A DNA stretch of 64,000 nucleotides. Origin: Rufibacter roseolus. Lineage in GTDB: Bacteria; Bacteroidota; Bacteroidia; Cytophagales; Hymenobacteraceae. The stretch spans positions 868,001-932,000 of the forward strand of contig NZ_JAFMSU010000001.1 in NCBI RefSeq assembly GCF_017916365.1, in the 5' to 3' direction. Position 1 is the stretch's first letter. Each line of letters starts with the position of its first letter. The translations under genes and the position numbers were made by a program. Under the pieces are notes generated by a model. That model was not told the origin of the DNA, ran no database searches, and worked only from the letters and a program-made list of their open reading frames with translations. Positions 32,619 to 40,432 of this stretch are shown here, piece after piece.

Positions 32619-33284
32619 ATGAAAAAGATATTTTATGGAGTGGCTGCGCTTGCCCTGGTGGCAGGATCGGCTTGCAGCAGGGTAGATGCCAACACGTCTA
32701 ATTCAGTACCCACTTCAGATGCTTACGAGGCAACTGTCACCTCTTCCAATGCTGCGTCCGGTACCGTGGGTACCTCGGCAGATGCCTACGTAGCCCCGGG
32801 CACCACCAGCACCGTGGCCGGTACCGGCACCATGCGCTACGGCACCCGCAACATCACAGAGGCTACCTTCCTCACCGAGGCGGCCAGCAGCAGCATGATG
32901 GAAGTGCAGTTAGGGAAATTAGCTTTGGAGCGCAGCGCCAACTCTGAGGTGAAACGATTGGCCCAGACTCTGGTAGATCATCATACCAAAGGAAGCCAGG
33001 AACTCACCACTATTGCCTCGGGCATGAACCTCACGCTTCCTACCGCCCTTTTGCCCGAGCACCAGAAACTAGTGGATGAACTCTCTAAACTGACCGGTTC
33101 TGAGTTTGACCGCAAATACATAGACAAGATAGAAGACGCGCACGAGAGCGACATCGCGCTGTTTGACGTGGTCAGCAACGCGGCGCCTACTACCACCGTG
33201 AAAGCCTTCGCCATCAGAACCCTGCCCATGCTGCGCATCCATGAGCACGAGGCCGATGAACTGGAAAAGAAAATCCTGAAATAA
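32619..33284 (+). CDS. DUF4142 lipoprotein 2
   Basis: 221 residues. Signal with lipobox (ALALVAGSAC), then a linker of about 65 residues rich in Ser, Thr, Ala and Gly, and the DUF4142 domain: FLTEAASSSMMEVQLGKLAL, VKRLAQTLVDHHTKGSQELT, LPTALLPEHQKLVDEL, FDRKYIDKIEDAHESDIALF and FAIRTLPMLRIHEHEADELE. It shares the block layout of the other three copies but is only moderately similar in sequence, so the duplications are not recent. Its stop lies two bases before an unusually long terminator stem. Confidence 0.88.
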   Translation: MKKIFYGVAALALVAGSACSRVDANTSNSVPTSDAYEATVTSSNAASGTVGTSADAYVAPGTTSTVAGTGTMRYGTRNITEATFLTEAASSSMMEVQLGKLALERSANSEVKRLAQTLVDHHTKGSQELTTIASGMNLTLPTALLPEHQKLVDELSKLTGSEFDRKYIDKIEDAHESDIALFDVVSNAAPTTTVKAFAIRTLPMLRIHEHEADELEKKILK

Positions 33285-33285
33285 C

Positions 33286-33346
33286 CTCTCCCCCTTACAA
33301 CAGAAAAGCCTGCCAACTGCAGGCTTTTCTGTTGTAAGGGGGAGAG
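33286..33346 (+). terminator. Long perfect terminator after DUF4142 gene 2
   Basis: A perfect 28-bp stem: 33286-33313 pairs with 33319-33346, loop CAACT. The inner part is AACAGAAAAGCCTGC / GCAGGCTTTTCTGTT and the outer part is CTCTCCCCCTTAC / GTAAGGGGGAGAG. Confidence 0.85.
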
Positions 33347-33351
33347 CACGG

Positions 33352-33387
33352 ATTTTAGCCCCGTTTTCCTGAAAATACCTGTAAAAC
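33352..33387. repeat. 36-nt intergenic palindrome, copy 17
   Basis: ATTTTAGCCCCGTTTTC and GAAAATACCTGTAAAAC arms. Six bases past the long terminator. Confidence 0.75.
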
Positions 33388-33400
33388 AGTTTGCAAGAAT

Positions 33401-33649
33401 ATGACAAAGATGATAAAGCGAATGGGCTCCTGCGGCGCTTTGGCCCTGTTTCTATTGATGATGGCGGGCTGCAGCAGCGAACAGAAAGGTACCCAGCCCA
33501 CCACAGACTCAGACGTGAACGCCCAAGGAGCGGCAGAAAGCCCCACCGCAGCCACCAGTAGCGCCGGCAGCAGCGGCATGGGCGGAGCAGCCTCTACTCA
33601 CGCCATCGCCTCAGATACCCTGTCTTCAGATTCTTCAGACCAGCAATAA
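33401..33649 (+). CDS. Small lipoprotein without DUF4142 domain
   Basis: 82 residues. Basic start, hydrophobic stretch ALALFLLMMAGC with lipobox Cys, then a disordered Ser/Thr/Gly/Ala-rich tail ending DTLSSDSSDQQ. In-frame ATGs at 33410 and 33422 are alternative starts. Its tail composition resembles the linkers of the neighbouring DUF4142 proteins, but the folded domain is missing. It may be a remnant or a separate surface peptide. Placed between DUF4142 genes 2 and 3. No function recognised. Confidence 0.65.
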   Translation: MTKMIKRMGSCGALALFLLMMAGCSSEQKGTQPTTDSDVNAQGAAESPTAATSSAGSSGMGGAASTHAIASDTLSSDSSDQQ

Positions 33650-33781
33650 GGGGCCTGTGACCCCGTATAAATAGCCATAACTCTGCTGAAATACAGTATT
33701 TGTTCAGGTATTAATGCTTTAACTGCCTCATTTTGAGCGCGTATACAGGGCAGAACGAATTTGAACGAAAATTAGAGAGCT

Positions 33782-34642
33782 ATGAGAAAAGTCATGTCAA
33801 TGTTGATGGCCGGGGCTATGCTTACGGGCACCGCTTGTTCCAGCACGAATACGGGAACCGATACTAACACCTCTACTGGTACCTCAAGTGCCTCCTCAAC
33901 AGATGCCAGAGCGGGTTCTGCATCCGGTACTATGTCAGGTTCTGGTACAATGTCCGGCTCAAGTACTATGTCTGGTTCCGGCGGAACGACTACTTCCGGA
34001 ACTACTACCTCAGGTACTACCACCGGAACCACCAGCGGATCTACGGGCACCACCAGCGGCACCACTACTGGAACAACTTCAGGCAGCACTACTTCAGGTA
34101 CAACCGGAACTACATCTGGCACTACCGGCACCACCAGTGGCACCACTGGTACAACCGGGGGAACAGCCGCAGGCGCAGCCGGAACTGCAGGAGCCACCAT
34201 GGACATGACCAACATGACAGATGCCATGTTCATGATGACCGCAGCCAGCAGCAACATGTTTGAGATTCAGGCCGGTAAACTGGCCGTGCAGTCTGCCACC
34301 GATCCTGAGGTGAAAAGATTTGCCCAGATGATGATAGACCACCACACCAAAGCAAGCCAGGAGCAGATGAGCCTGGCCTCGCAAATGAAGATCACCCTGC
34401 CTAAAACCCTGATGCCCGTGCACCAAGCCATGTTGGACAAACTGAAAGGGAAGACCGGCAAAGGATTTGAAGAAGATTACATGGATGCCATGGAAACTGC
34501 CCATAAAATGGACATCGCCATGTTCCAGATGAAGAGCACCAATGCAGAAACGCCCACTGTGAAGGCCCTTGCCGCCAAAACATTGCCTATGCTTAAGTCG
34601 CACCAGGGAATGGCTACCAAACTGGAAGACCGGGTAGACTAA
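33782..34642 (+). CDS. DUF4142 lipoprotein 3 with long Gly/Ser/Thr linker
   Basis: 286 residues. Lipoprotein signal (MSMLMAGAMLTGTAC), then about 115 residues composed nearly only of Thr, Ser and Gly in words such as SGTTTGTTSGS and GTTSGTTGTTSG, followed by the DUF4142 domain: MMTAASSNMFEIQAGKLAVQ, VKRFAQMMIDHHTKASQEQM, LPKTLMPVHQAMLDKLKGK and LAAKTLPMLKSHQGMATKLE. The linker could lift the domain away from the membrane and is a likely site of length change by slipped replication. DNA of the linker is a degenerate ACC/ACT/GGC repeat. Domain is methionine-rich compared with its neighbours. Confidence 0.88.
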   Translation: MRKVMSMLMAGAMLTGTACSSTNTGTDTNTSTGTSSASSTDARAGSASGTMSGSGTMSGSSTMSGSGGTTTSGTTTSGTTTGTTSGSTGTTSGTTTGTTSGSTTSGTTGTTSGTTGTTSGTTGTTGGTAAGAAGTAGATMDMTNMTDAMFMMTAASSNMFEIQAGKLAVQSATDPEVKRFAQMMIDHHTKASQEQMSLASQMKITLPKTLMPVHQAMLDKLKGKTGKGFEEDYMDAMETAHKMDIAMFQMKSTNAETPTVKALAAKTLPMLKSHQGMATKLEDRVD

Positions 34643-34670
34643 CCTTGTTGTACTGCATTCCTGGTTTTTT

Positions 34671-34726
34671 AAGTGCCTGCGTTCAGGGGCTGTTTCTACA
34701 AAAACGCCTTCCAAACGCAGGCACTT
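34671..34726. terminator. Terminator fused with a 36-nt palindrome copy (18)
   Basis: AAGTGCCTGCGTT pairs with AACGCAGGCACTT, followed by a T tract. The 36-nt unit (34681-34716, GTTC to AAAC) lies within the hairpin with its core TGTTTCTACAAAAACG. Confidence 0.75.
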
Positions 34727-34888
34727 TTTGCTGCATCATTCCGCCAAAGCAGGCAGAGGATTATTTGCCTAAACCTGTAGACCACAAATCTTTGAATAGC
34801 AGCGGTTGGCAAAGAAATTTAACCACCTGCAGACCACTGCGTATAAAAACCATTCTTAAAAACTGTTCTACGCGATCATTTTAAAACT

Positions 34889-35620
34889 ATGAAAAACACC
34901 ATGCCCCTCTTTGTGGCCGCCATTCTGCTAACTGGTGCTGCCTGCAATACCTATACGGCCAGCACAGACCCAGACAATTACGGTACCGGCTACGCTCTTT
35001 CAAACGAACAAGTGGGAACCCACCCGGGTAGCAGCGGCCTGGCCGAAGCCCATAACAATGCCACCCTTGACAATCCGGCTACGGGGGTAAACTCAGACAG
35101 CATGGCCGCAAACCAGGATCAGGACCAGCTATTCCTGATGGCCGCCGCCAGCGGAGGCTTGCTGGAGGTGCAGGCGGGTAAACTGGCCACCACCAGAGGA
35201 GAAGACCCCAGCGTAAAGCAATTTGGGCAACGCATGATCACCGACCACACCAAAGCCAATACCGAGCTAAAAGCTCTGGCCGCCAAAAAAGGAATCACAC
35301 TGCCACCTACGCTCTTGCCAGAGCACAAGCAGCACCTGGACATGCTCTCGCAACAGGGCAATGCAGATTTTGACAAAATGTACATGCAGCACATGGTGGA
35401 AGACCATGACAAAGACATCAAGGTTTTTGAGCAGCAAGCCACCAGCGGCAAAGACCCAGACCTGAAAGCCTTCGCGGCGAAGACCCTGCCTGTCCTGCGT
35501 GAGCACCGTAAATTGGCCCAGCCAGTTTATGAGAAAGTGGGCCGGGGCGGGTCTCCTGACGGGGCCACCGCCAGCGGAGCTGCCACCAGCGGCACTGCCA
35601 AGAAAGCCGGCGCTGAGTAA
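34889..35620 (+). CDS. DUF4142 lipoprotein 4
   Basis: 243 residues. Lipoprotein signal MPLFVAAILLTGAAC, then NTYTASTDPDNYGTG, a linker, and the DUF4142 domain: FLMAAASGGLLEVQAGKLAT, VKQFGQRMITDHTKANTELK, LPPTLLPEHKQHLDML, FDKMYMQHMVEDHDKDIKVF and FAAKTLPVLREHRKLAQPVY. A further 35-residue Gly/Ala/Ser tail follows. The first 30 residues closely match the start of the small lipoprotein downstream (35819-36052), showing that this pair arose by duplication. Confidence 0.88.
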   Translation: MKNTMPLFVAAILLTGAACNTYTASTDPDNYGTGYALSNEQVGTHPGSSGLAEAHNNATLDNPATGVNSDSMAANQDQDQLFLMAAASGGLLEVQAGKLATTRGEDPSVKQFGQRMITDHTKANTELKALAAKKGITLPPTLLPEHKQHLDMLSQQGNADFDKMYMQHMVEDHDKDIKVFEQQATSGKDPDLKAFAAKTLPVLREHRKLAQPVYEKVGRGGSPDGATASGAATSGTAKKAGAE

Positions 35621-35644
35621 AAGGCAAATTCTGGCATTTTATGG

Positions 35645-35673
35645 GCCCGCATTCCTTTGTAAGGTGTGCGGGC
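35645..35673 (+). terminator. Hairpin after DUF4142 gene 4
   Basis: GCCCGCA..CCTT / AAGG..TGCGGGC with loop TGT, a two-part stem; no strong T tract. Confidence 0.45.
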
Positions 35674-35679
35674 TCACTG

Positions 35680-35714
35680 CTTTAGGGCCATTTAAAGGAA
35701 ATCAGCCGCTAAAC
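35680..35714. repeat. 36-nt-type intergenic palindrome, copy 19 (35 nt)
   Basis: CTTTAGGGCCATTTAAAGGA and AAATCAGCCGCTAAAC arms. Confidence 0.65.
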
Positions 35715-35766
35715 AAGAACCAGCAGAAAAGAAGGCGAAAGCGTTTGAAAGCAAGAAAAATGCAGG

Positions 35767-35798
35767 TTGTTTTTTGAAGGTCCTATTCTGTACCTTTG
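35767..35798 (+). promoter_or_regulatory. Predicted promoter of the small lipoprotein gene
   Basis: TTG at 35767-35769, a 21-base spacer and a perfect TACCTTTG at 35791-35798, about 20 bases before ATG 35819. Confidence 0.65.
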
Positions 35799-35818
35799 CG
35801 CCAAACTTTCTGAAAACG

Positions 35819-36052
35819 ATGAAATCTATCATGCCTTTCTTTGCGGCTTGTGCTTTGCTGGCCGGTTCCGCTTGTTCTACTTATACTTCTTCCACAGACC
35901 CTATTGACCTGGGTTCTGGTACCACCACCGAGGAAGTAACCACTGCCGCTCCCGCCCAGGAAACGCACGAAGTTGCCGCTCCCGTGAAAGCCGACAGTGC
36001 CACCGTAGCCAAGCCAGACTCAGCAGCCCATTCAGAAGAAGCTGCCCACTAA
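35819..36052 (+). CDS. Small lipoprotein, truncated relative of DUF4142 lipoprotein 4
   Basis: 77 residues from ATG 35819 (an upstream frame to 35774 would overlap the promoter). Signal and first mature residues (MKSIMPFFAACALLAGSACS, then TYTSSTDP) match the start of DUF4142 protein 4, but the sequence ends after an Ala/Glu/Val/Thr-rich tail (APAQETHEVAAPVKADSATV) without the folded domain. It has its own promoter and terminator, so it may be expressed as a short surface lipopeptide rather than being a dead fragment. Function not known. Confidence 0.7.
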   Translation: MKSIMPFFAACALLAGSACSTYTSSTDPIDLGSGTTTEEVTTAAPAQETHEVAAPVKADSATVAKPDSAAHSEEAAH

Positions 36053-36108
36053 GAAGTAGTTTTATTGGTGGCGCTGTTTCAGCGTCATTTTACGGGAATG
36101 ACCTTTAA

Positions 36109-36147
36109 AACAGAAAAGCCTTGCTCACGGAGCAAGGCTTTTCTGTT
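36109..36147. terminator. Terminator between small lipoprotein gene and uvrA
   Basis: AACAGAAAAGCCTTGCTC / GAGCAAGGCTTTTCTGTT, a perfect 18-bp stem with loop ACG. Convergent genes flank it. Its outer half is shared with the stem at 33299-33310. Confidence 0.8.
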
Positions 36148-36151
36148 GTTG

Positions 36152-36187
36152 CTTTTAGGGCCTTTTTTCTCAAATCAGATCCTAAAC
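36152..36187. repeat. 36-nt intergenic palindrome, copy 20
   Basis: CTTTTAGGGCCTTTTTTC and AAATCAGATCCTAAAC arms. It ends one base before the uvrA stop codon. Confidence 0.7.
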
Positions 36188-36188
36188 G

Positions 36189-39100
36189 TTATTCGGTTTT
36201 CTTTTTCCGGCCGGGCTTTTTCTTTTCCGTCGCGGCAGCCGGTGCAGCATCGGCCTCGGTGGTTTCCTTTTTCTTGCGGCCCCGGGTCTTCTTCTCTTTC
36301 ACTTCTTCCACCGGTGCTTCGTCTTCTGGTTCTGGCTCATCCGCGACAAAGACTGGCGCGTCTACGTAGTGGCTAGTGCTCAGTTCCTCTTTCAGGAACC
36401 GGGCGGTGTAGCCTAAGTTCAGCTCGGCTACATGCTCCGGAGTACCCTGGGCCACAATCATGCCGCCCTTCGCGCCGCCTTCCGCCCCGATGTCGATCAC
36501 GTGGTCAGCGACCTTAATCAGGTCCATGTTGTGCTCGATGATGAGGACCGAGTTGCCTTTGTCCACCAGTTTGTTCAACACGTCGGACAAGTGCTGGATG
36601 TCCTGGAAGTGCAGACCGGTGGTAGGTTCATCCAGGATGTAGAGCGTACGGCCAGTATCTTTTTTGGAAAGCTCCGTGGCCAGTTTCACGCGCTGCGCCT
36701 CACCACCCGATAAGGTAGTCGCCTGCTGACCTAACGTAATATAGCCAAGGCCCACCTGGTTCAGGGTCTGGATCTTGCGCAGGATACGCGGTTGGTGTTC
36801 AAAGAACTCCACGGCGGCCTCCACGGTCATGTCCAGCACATCGGTGATAGATTTGCCTTTGAAGCGCACTTCCAACGTCTCGCGGTTGTAGCGTTTGCCT
36901 TTGCAGGTTTCGCAGGGCACGTACACATCAGGCATGAAGTTCATCTCGATGGTCCGCATACCCGCGCCTTCACACGTTTCGCACCGACCGCCTTTCACGT
37001 TGAACGAGAACCGACCTGCCTGGTAACCTCTGATCTTCGCCTCGGGCATGGACGCGAACAAACTGCGGATCTCGGTGAACACGCCGGTATAGGTAGCCGG
37101 GTTAGAGCGCGGCGTCCGCCCGATGGGGCTTTGGTCCACTTCAATCACCTTGTCTATGTGCTCCAGTCCTTCTATGGCTTTGAACGGAAGCGGCTCGCGC
37201 TTGGCGTTGAAGAAGTACTTGTTGAGAATAGGGTAGAGCGTGTCATGGATCAAAGACGATTTTCCGCTGCCCGATACCCCCGTAACGCAGATCAGTTTAC
37301 CCAACGGCAACTCCAGCGTTACGTCTTTCAGGTTGTGGCCAGTAGCGCCACGCAGGATCAGGCTCTTGCCGTTGCCTTCGCGTTTTTGCTTCCGTACCGG
37401 AATTCCTCTTCTATAACTCAGGTAATCCGACGTAGTCGTGCCGCTCTCCATCATCTCCTTCGGGGTACCAGCGGTCACCACCTGTCCGCCGTGCACGCCC
37501 GCACCTGGTCCTATATCCACCACGTAATCGGCGGCCAGGATCATGTCTTTGTCGTGCTCCACCACTACCACCGAGTTGCCCAGGTCGCGCAAGTCTTGCA
37601 AAGCCTTAATCAGTTTCTCGTTGTCGCGCTGGTGCAGGCCAATGCTGGGTTCATCCATGATGTACAACACACCCACTAACTGCGTCCCGATCTGCGTGGC
37701 CAAACGAATCCGCTGGCTTTCGCCGCCGGATAAAGTGCGTACGGAGCGGTGCAGGTGCAGGTATTCCAATCCCACGTCTACCAGGAAGCCAATCCGCTTG
37801 CGGATCTCTTTCAGCAGTTCGCGGGCAATAAGGTTCTGGCGCTCGTTCAGACGTTCCTCCAGATTGGCTACCCAACCCGCCAGCTCCGCGATGTCCATTT
37901 CAGACAGTTCACCGATGTGCTTGTTGTCCAGCTTGAAGTGCAGCGATTCCTTTTTCAGGCGGTAGCCGTTACACTCAGGGCAGGTGCTTTGCTGCGTGTA
38001 TTCCTGCACCCAGTTGCGGACGTTGTCAGAGTCAGACTCCAGCTGTTTCTTCAGGAAGTTGAGCACACCCTCAAACACGAACGGCTCTTTCTTGCCTTTC
38101 GGGTCTTCTTCTTCAAAACCGTGCAGTAAATGGTTCCAGGCCTCCTCGGGAATATCCTTAATAGGAACCGTTAAGGCTGTTTTGTGGCGCTTGAGTAAAG
38201 CGGTGATCTGAGAGAAAATCCAGATGTCGCGGTACTCGCCCAGCGGCGCAATCCCGCCGCGGCTGATGCTCACGCTCTTGTCTGGTACAATGGATTCTTC
38301 AGTCAGTTCCTCAATCTCGCCCAAACCGTTACACACCGGGCAAGCCCCGTACGGTGAGTTGAACGAGAAGGTGTTAGGCGCCGGGTCATCATAGGCGATG
38401 CCGGTGGCAGGGTCCATTAAATGGCGGGAGTAGAACTGCGTTTCGTTCGTATCAGCGTCCATGGCCAGGGCGGTGCCTTTGCCGTGCTGCAGCGCATTCT
38501 GGATGGAAGTAGACAGACGGTAACGGTCCTCGGTGGCCGGCACCAGCTTGTCAATCACAATCTCTATGTCGTGGATCTTGTAGCGGTCTACCTGCATCTT
38601 GGGCGTCAGTTCCACCAACTCCCCATCGATGCGGGCGCGCAGGAAGCCCATCTTCCGGATCTGTTCAAACAACTCGCGGTAATGGCCTTTCCGGCCTTTT
38701 ACCACCGGGGCCAGGATGATGGTGCGCTTGCCGCTGAAGTGCTCCATGATGTGCTGCACAATCTGGTCATCAGACTGCTTCATCATCTTCTCGCCGGTCA
38801 CGTAGCTGAAGGCCTCGGCTGTACGGGCGTACAGCAGACGCAAGAAGTCATAGATCTCGGTGATAGTGCCCACCGTGGAGCGTGGGTTGCGAGAGGTGGT
38901 TTTCTGCTCAATGGAGATCACCGGCGAAAGCCCCTCAATCTTGTCTACGTTGGGACGTTCCAGTCCGCCTAGGAAAGAGCGGGCGTAGGCCGAGAAGGTC
39001 TCCATGTAACGGCGCTGCCCCTCGGCGTAAATGGTGTCAAACGCGAGCGAGGATTTCCCACTGCCGCTGATGCCTGTGAAAACCACTAGCTCATTGCGCG

Positions 39101-39227
39101 GTATCTTAAGGCTGATGTTCTTGAGGTTGTGTTCCCGGGCGCCGTAGACCTCAATGAAAGGCACATCTACGGTGGAGGAAGTATTTTTTTTGGCTACGGG
39201 TGTAGCGGTTGATTCTTTTGGCGTCAT
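36189..39227 (-). CDS. uvrA: UvrABC nucleotide excision repair ATPase UvrA
   Basis: Damage-recognition ATPase. 1012 residues, about 60 longer than usual. Two ABC modules: Walker [21 protein letters not shown] and [17 protein letters not shown]; signatures [14 protein letters not shown] and [14 protein letters not shown]; Walker [17 protein letters not shown] and [16 protein letters not shown]. Zinc modules [18 protein letters not shown] and [16 protein letters not shown] are all present. The extra length is a C-terminal tail: an acidic part ([15 protein letters not shown]) and then basic AT-hook-like words RGRKKK and PGRKKK separated by Ala-rich sequence, which may add DNA affinity. Transcribed alone, stop abutting a palindrome copy. 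Confidence 0.97.
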   Translation of the reverse strand: MTPKESTATPVAKKNTSSTVDVPFIEVYGAREHNLKNISLKIPRNELVVFTGISGSGKSSLAFDTIYAEGQRRYMETFSAYARSFLGGLERPNVDKIEGLSPVISIEQKTTSRNPRSTVGTITEIYDFLRLLYARTAEAFSYVTGEKMMKQSDDQIVQHIMEHFSGKRTIILAPVVKGRKGHYRELFEQIRKMGFLRARIDGELVELTPKMQVDRYKIHDIEIVIDKLVPATEDRYRLSTSIQNALQHGKGTALAMDADTNETQFYSRHLMDPATGIAYDDPAPNTFSFNSPYGACPVCNGLGEIEELTEESIVPDKSVSISRGGIAPLGEYRDIWIFSQITALLKRHKTALTVPIKDIPEEAWNHLLHGFEEEDPKGKKEPFVFEGVLNFLKKQLESDSDNVRNWVQEYTQQSTCPECNGYRLKKESLHFKLDNKHIGELSEMDIAELAGWVANLEERLNERQNLIARELLKEIRKRIGFLVDVGLEYLHLHRSVRTLSGGESQRIRLATQIGTQLVGVLYIMDEPSIGLHQRDNEKLIKALQDLRDLGNSVVVVEHDKDMILAADYVVDIGPGAGVHGGQVVTAGTPKEMMESGTTTSDYLSYRRGIPVRKQKREGNGKSLILRGATGHNLKDVTLELPLGKLICVTGVSGSGKSSLIHDTLYPILNKYFFNAKREPLPFKAIEGLEHIDKVIEVDQSPIGRTPRSNPATYTGVFTEIRSLFASMPEAKIRGYQAGRFSFNVKGGRCETCEGAGMRTIEMNFMPDVYVPCETCKGKRYNRETLEVRFKGKSITDVLDMTVEAAVEFFEHQPRILRKIQTLNQVGLGYITLGQQATTLSGGEAQRVKLATELSKKDTGRTLYILDEPTTGLHFQDIQHLSDVLNKLVDKGNSVLIIEHNMDLIKVADHVIDIGAEGGAKGGMIVAQGTPEHVAELNLGYTARFLKEELSTSHYVDAPVFVADEPEPEDEAPVEEVKEKKTRGRKKKETTEADAAPAAATEKKKPGRKKKTE

Positions 39228-39384
39228 CCGATCGGTTTCGGTTTAAAGAGCAAAGGTAGGCATTCCCGCGCTACAATGGCAGCGGGCAATCCATCTCTTC
39301 TTAACCGAATTTGGAAGGGAATAGTTTATTGAGGGAGAGGAGTTTTTGTGAGGGCGTTTTGGGGAAAGAGGCGGGGAATGGAAG

Positions 39385-40020
39385 CTAATTATTGATTGTT
39401 GGAGAAGATGGAGGGTATGGGAAAGTAGAAAACTCTGGATCGTTTAAGAGAGGCACTAAAACACTGTCTTCATTAAGGGACACCTTAACATTCTTTAAAC
39501 CAGTATTGTGGATTAATCTATCAATGTATTGCAGGCTGTATTTAGTAGCAGGATCGTATTCATAGTTATAAGATTGCTGAATCTTCTTTGTGCTGCCTGT
39601 TTGTGTCACCAGAACAAAAAATGGTTCACCATGATGGTTAGATTCTGTTGAGTGGGATTTCCGCAAGGGCAAATTCTTTCTTCGCTTAATAAATTTGAGG
39701 AGAGTACTGTCTTGGCCTATTCCATTTATGAACCCTGAAGTTTGCTTAATCTCTGGTTTAGCTTCAAGGTTTGGGTGGTATGTTTTGAAGTAGGCAGAAA
39801 CAGAGTCATTGATTAAATTTATATAGGTGTAACTATAGATACTTAAGCCTTTGTTTTGGGTATTTGCTGAGTCGGCATAGCCAAACTTAATAAGGGTGAG
39901 GGTGTGTGCTTCTTTTGCCTTAATGTCTTCATGTTTTTCCTGGCCACAGCTAAATAGCCCTAGACAAGAGAAAATGCCCAAAGGATAAAGAATGGAGAAG
40001 TTTATTTTTAAGAAGTGCAT
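39385..40020 (-). CDS. Hypothetical lipoprotein, AT-rich
   Basis: 211 residues. Signal with lipobox (GIFSCLGLFSC followed by GQEKHED). Mature part has TLTLIKFGYADSANTQNKGL and YSYTYINLINDSVSAYFKTY, then QQSYNYEYDPATKYSLQYID; no known domain recognised. Codon use is clearly more AT-rich than in uvrA upstream, suggesting acquisition. Similar in style to the lipoprotein at 46786-47520, also AT-rich, but I see no clear sequence match. Function unknown. Confidence 0.75.
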   Translation of the reverse strand: MHFLKINFSILYPLGIFSCLGLFSCGQEKHEDIKAKEAHTLTLIKFGYADSANTQNKGLSIYSYTYINLINDSVSAYFKTYHPNLEAKPEIKQTSGFINGIGQDSTLLKFIKRRKNLPLRKSHSTESNHHGEPFFVLVTQTGSTKKIQQSYNYEYDPATKYSLQYIDRLIHNTGLKNVKVSLNEDSVLVPLLNDPEFSTFPYPPSSPTINN

Positions 40021-40059
40021 TTGCTTTGGGATTTAGTTGGCCATTTTAAGGCAGATGCG

Positions 40060-40094
40060 CTTTGGACCTGTTTTCCATAAAACAGCCTATAAAC
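40060..40094. repeat. 36-nt-type intergenic palindrome, copy 21 (35 nt)
   Basis: CTTTGGACCTGTTTTCC and AAAACAGCCTATAAAC arms, GGACCTGTTTT / AAAACAGCCT well paired. Confidence 0.7.
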
Positions 40095-40120
40095 AGGTAA
40101 TTGGTTAGGTAATCGCTGGT

Positions 40121-40251
40121 GGCACAGACGCTCGCAGGTCTGGAAGACGCTGCGAGGTCTTCTGAGCAGGCGTTTTTACTATTGGCCTCCGAAGCTAAGC
40201 TGTTAATCAAAAGACCTCGTAGCGTGCGAAGCTCCTGCGAGCGTCTGTGCC
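40121..40251. repeat. 131-bp two-part inverted repeat (MITE-like)
   Basis: Perfect 18-bp ends GGCACAGACGCTCGCAGG (40121-40138) and CCTGCGAGCGTCTGTGCC (40234-40251). Inner arms AAGACGCTGCGAGGTCTT (40144-40161) and AAGACCTCGTAGCGTGCG (40211-40228) pair at 14 of 18 positions. No coding content. Confidence 0.8.
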
Positions 40252-40432
40252 AGTGCCGTTCCCAGCCTGTCTTTTCTAAAATCAAAGCAAAGCTTATGCT
40301 GGTACGAGCTTGCAGACCGCGCTTTTCTATTTACAGGTGGTACTAATCTGATCAGGAATGCGTGCGGACACGAGCCAGAGGCTCGCGCCAGCGAAGAATC
40401 TTGGAAATCTTTTGAATCCTGAAAATCCTGCT

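Larger units (their letters stand above)
40021..40432. other. 412-base gap filled with repeats
   Basis: No supported gene. Holds palindrome copy 21 (40060-40094), the two-part inverted repeat at 40121-40251, and, at about 40360-40430, words typical of interspersed repeats (GAATCTTGGAAATCTTTTG, AATCCTGAAAATCCTG) running up to the stop of the next gene. Confidence 0.6.

Noticed and set aside
33782-34642. Simple-sequence region of DUF4142 gene 3 as a CRISPR-like or tandem repeat array
   Set aside because: It is an in-frame coding linker with degenerate triplets, not regularly spaced repeats with unique spacers.
34645-34884. 79-codon plus-strand frame between DUF4142 genes 3 and 4
   Set aside because: It runs through a terminator hairpin and a palindrome copy, with no family features.
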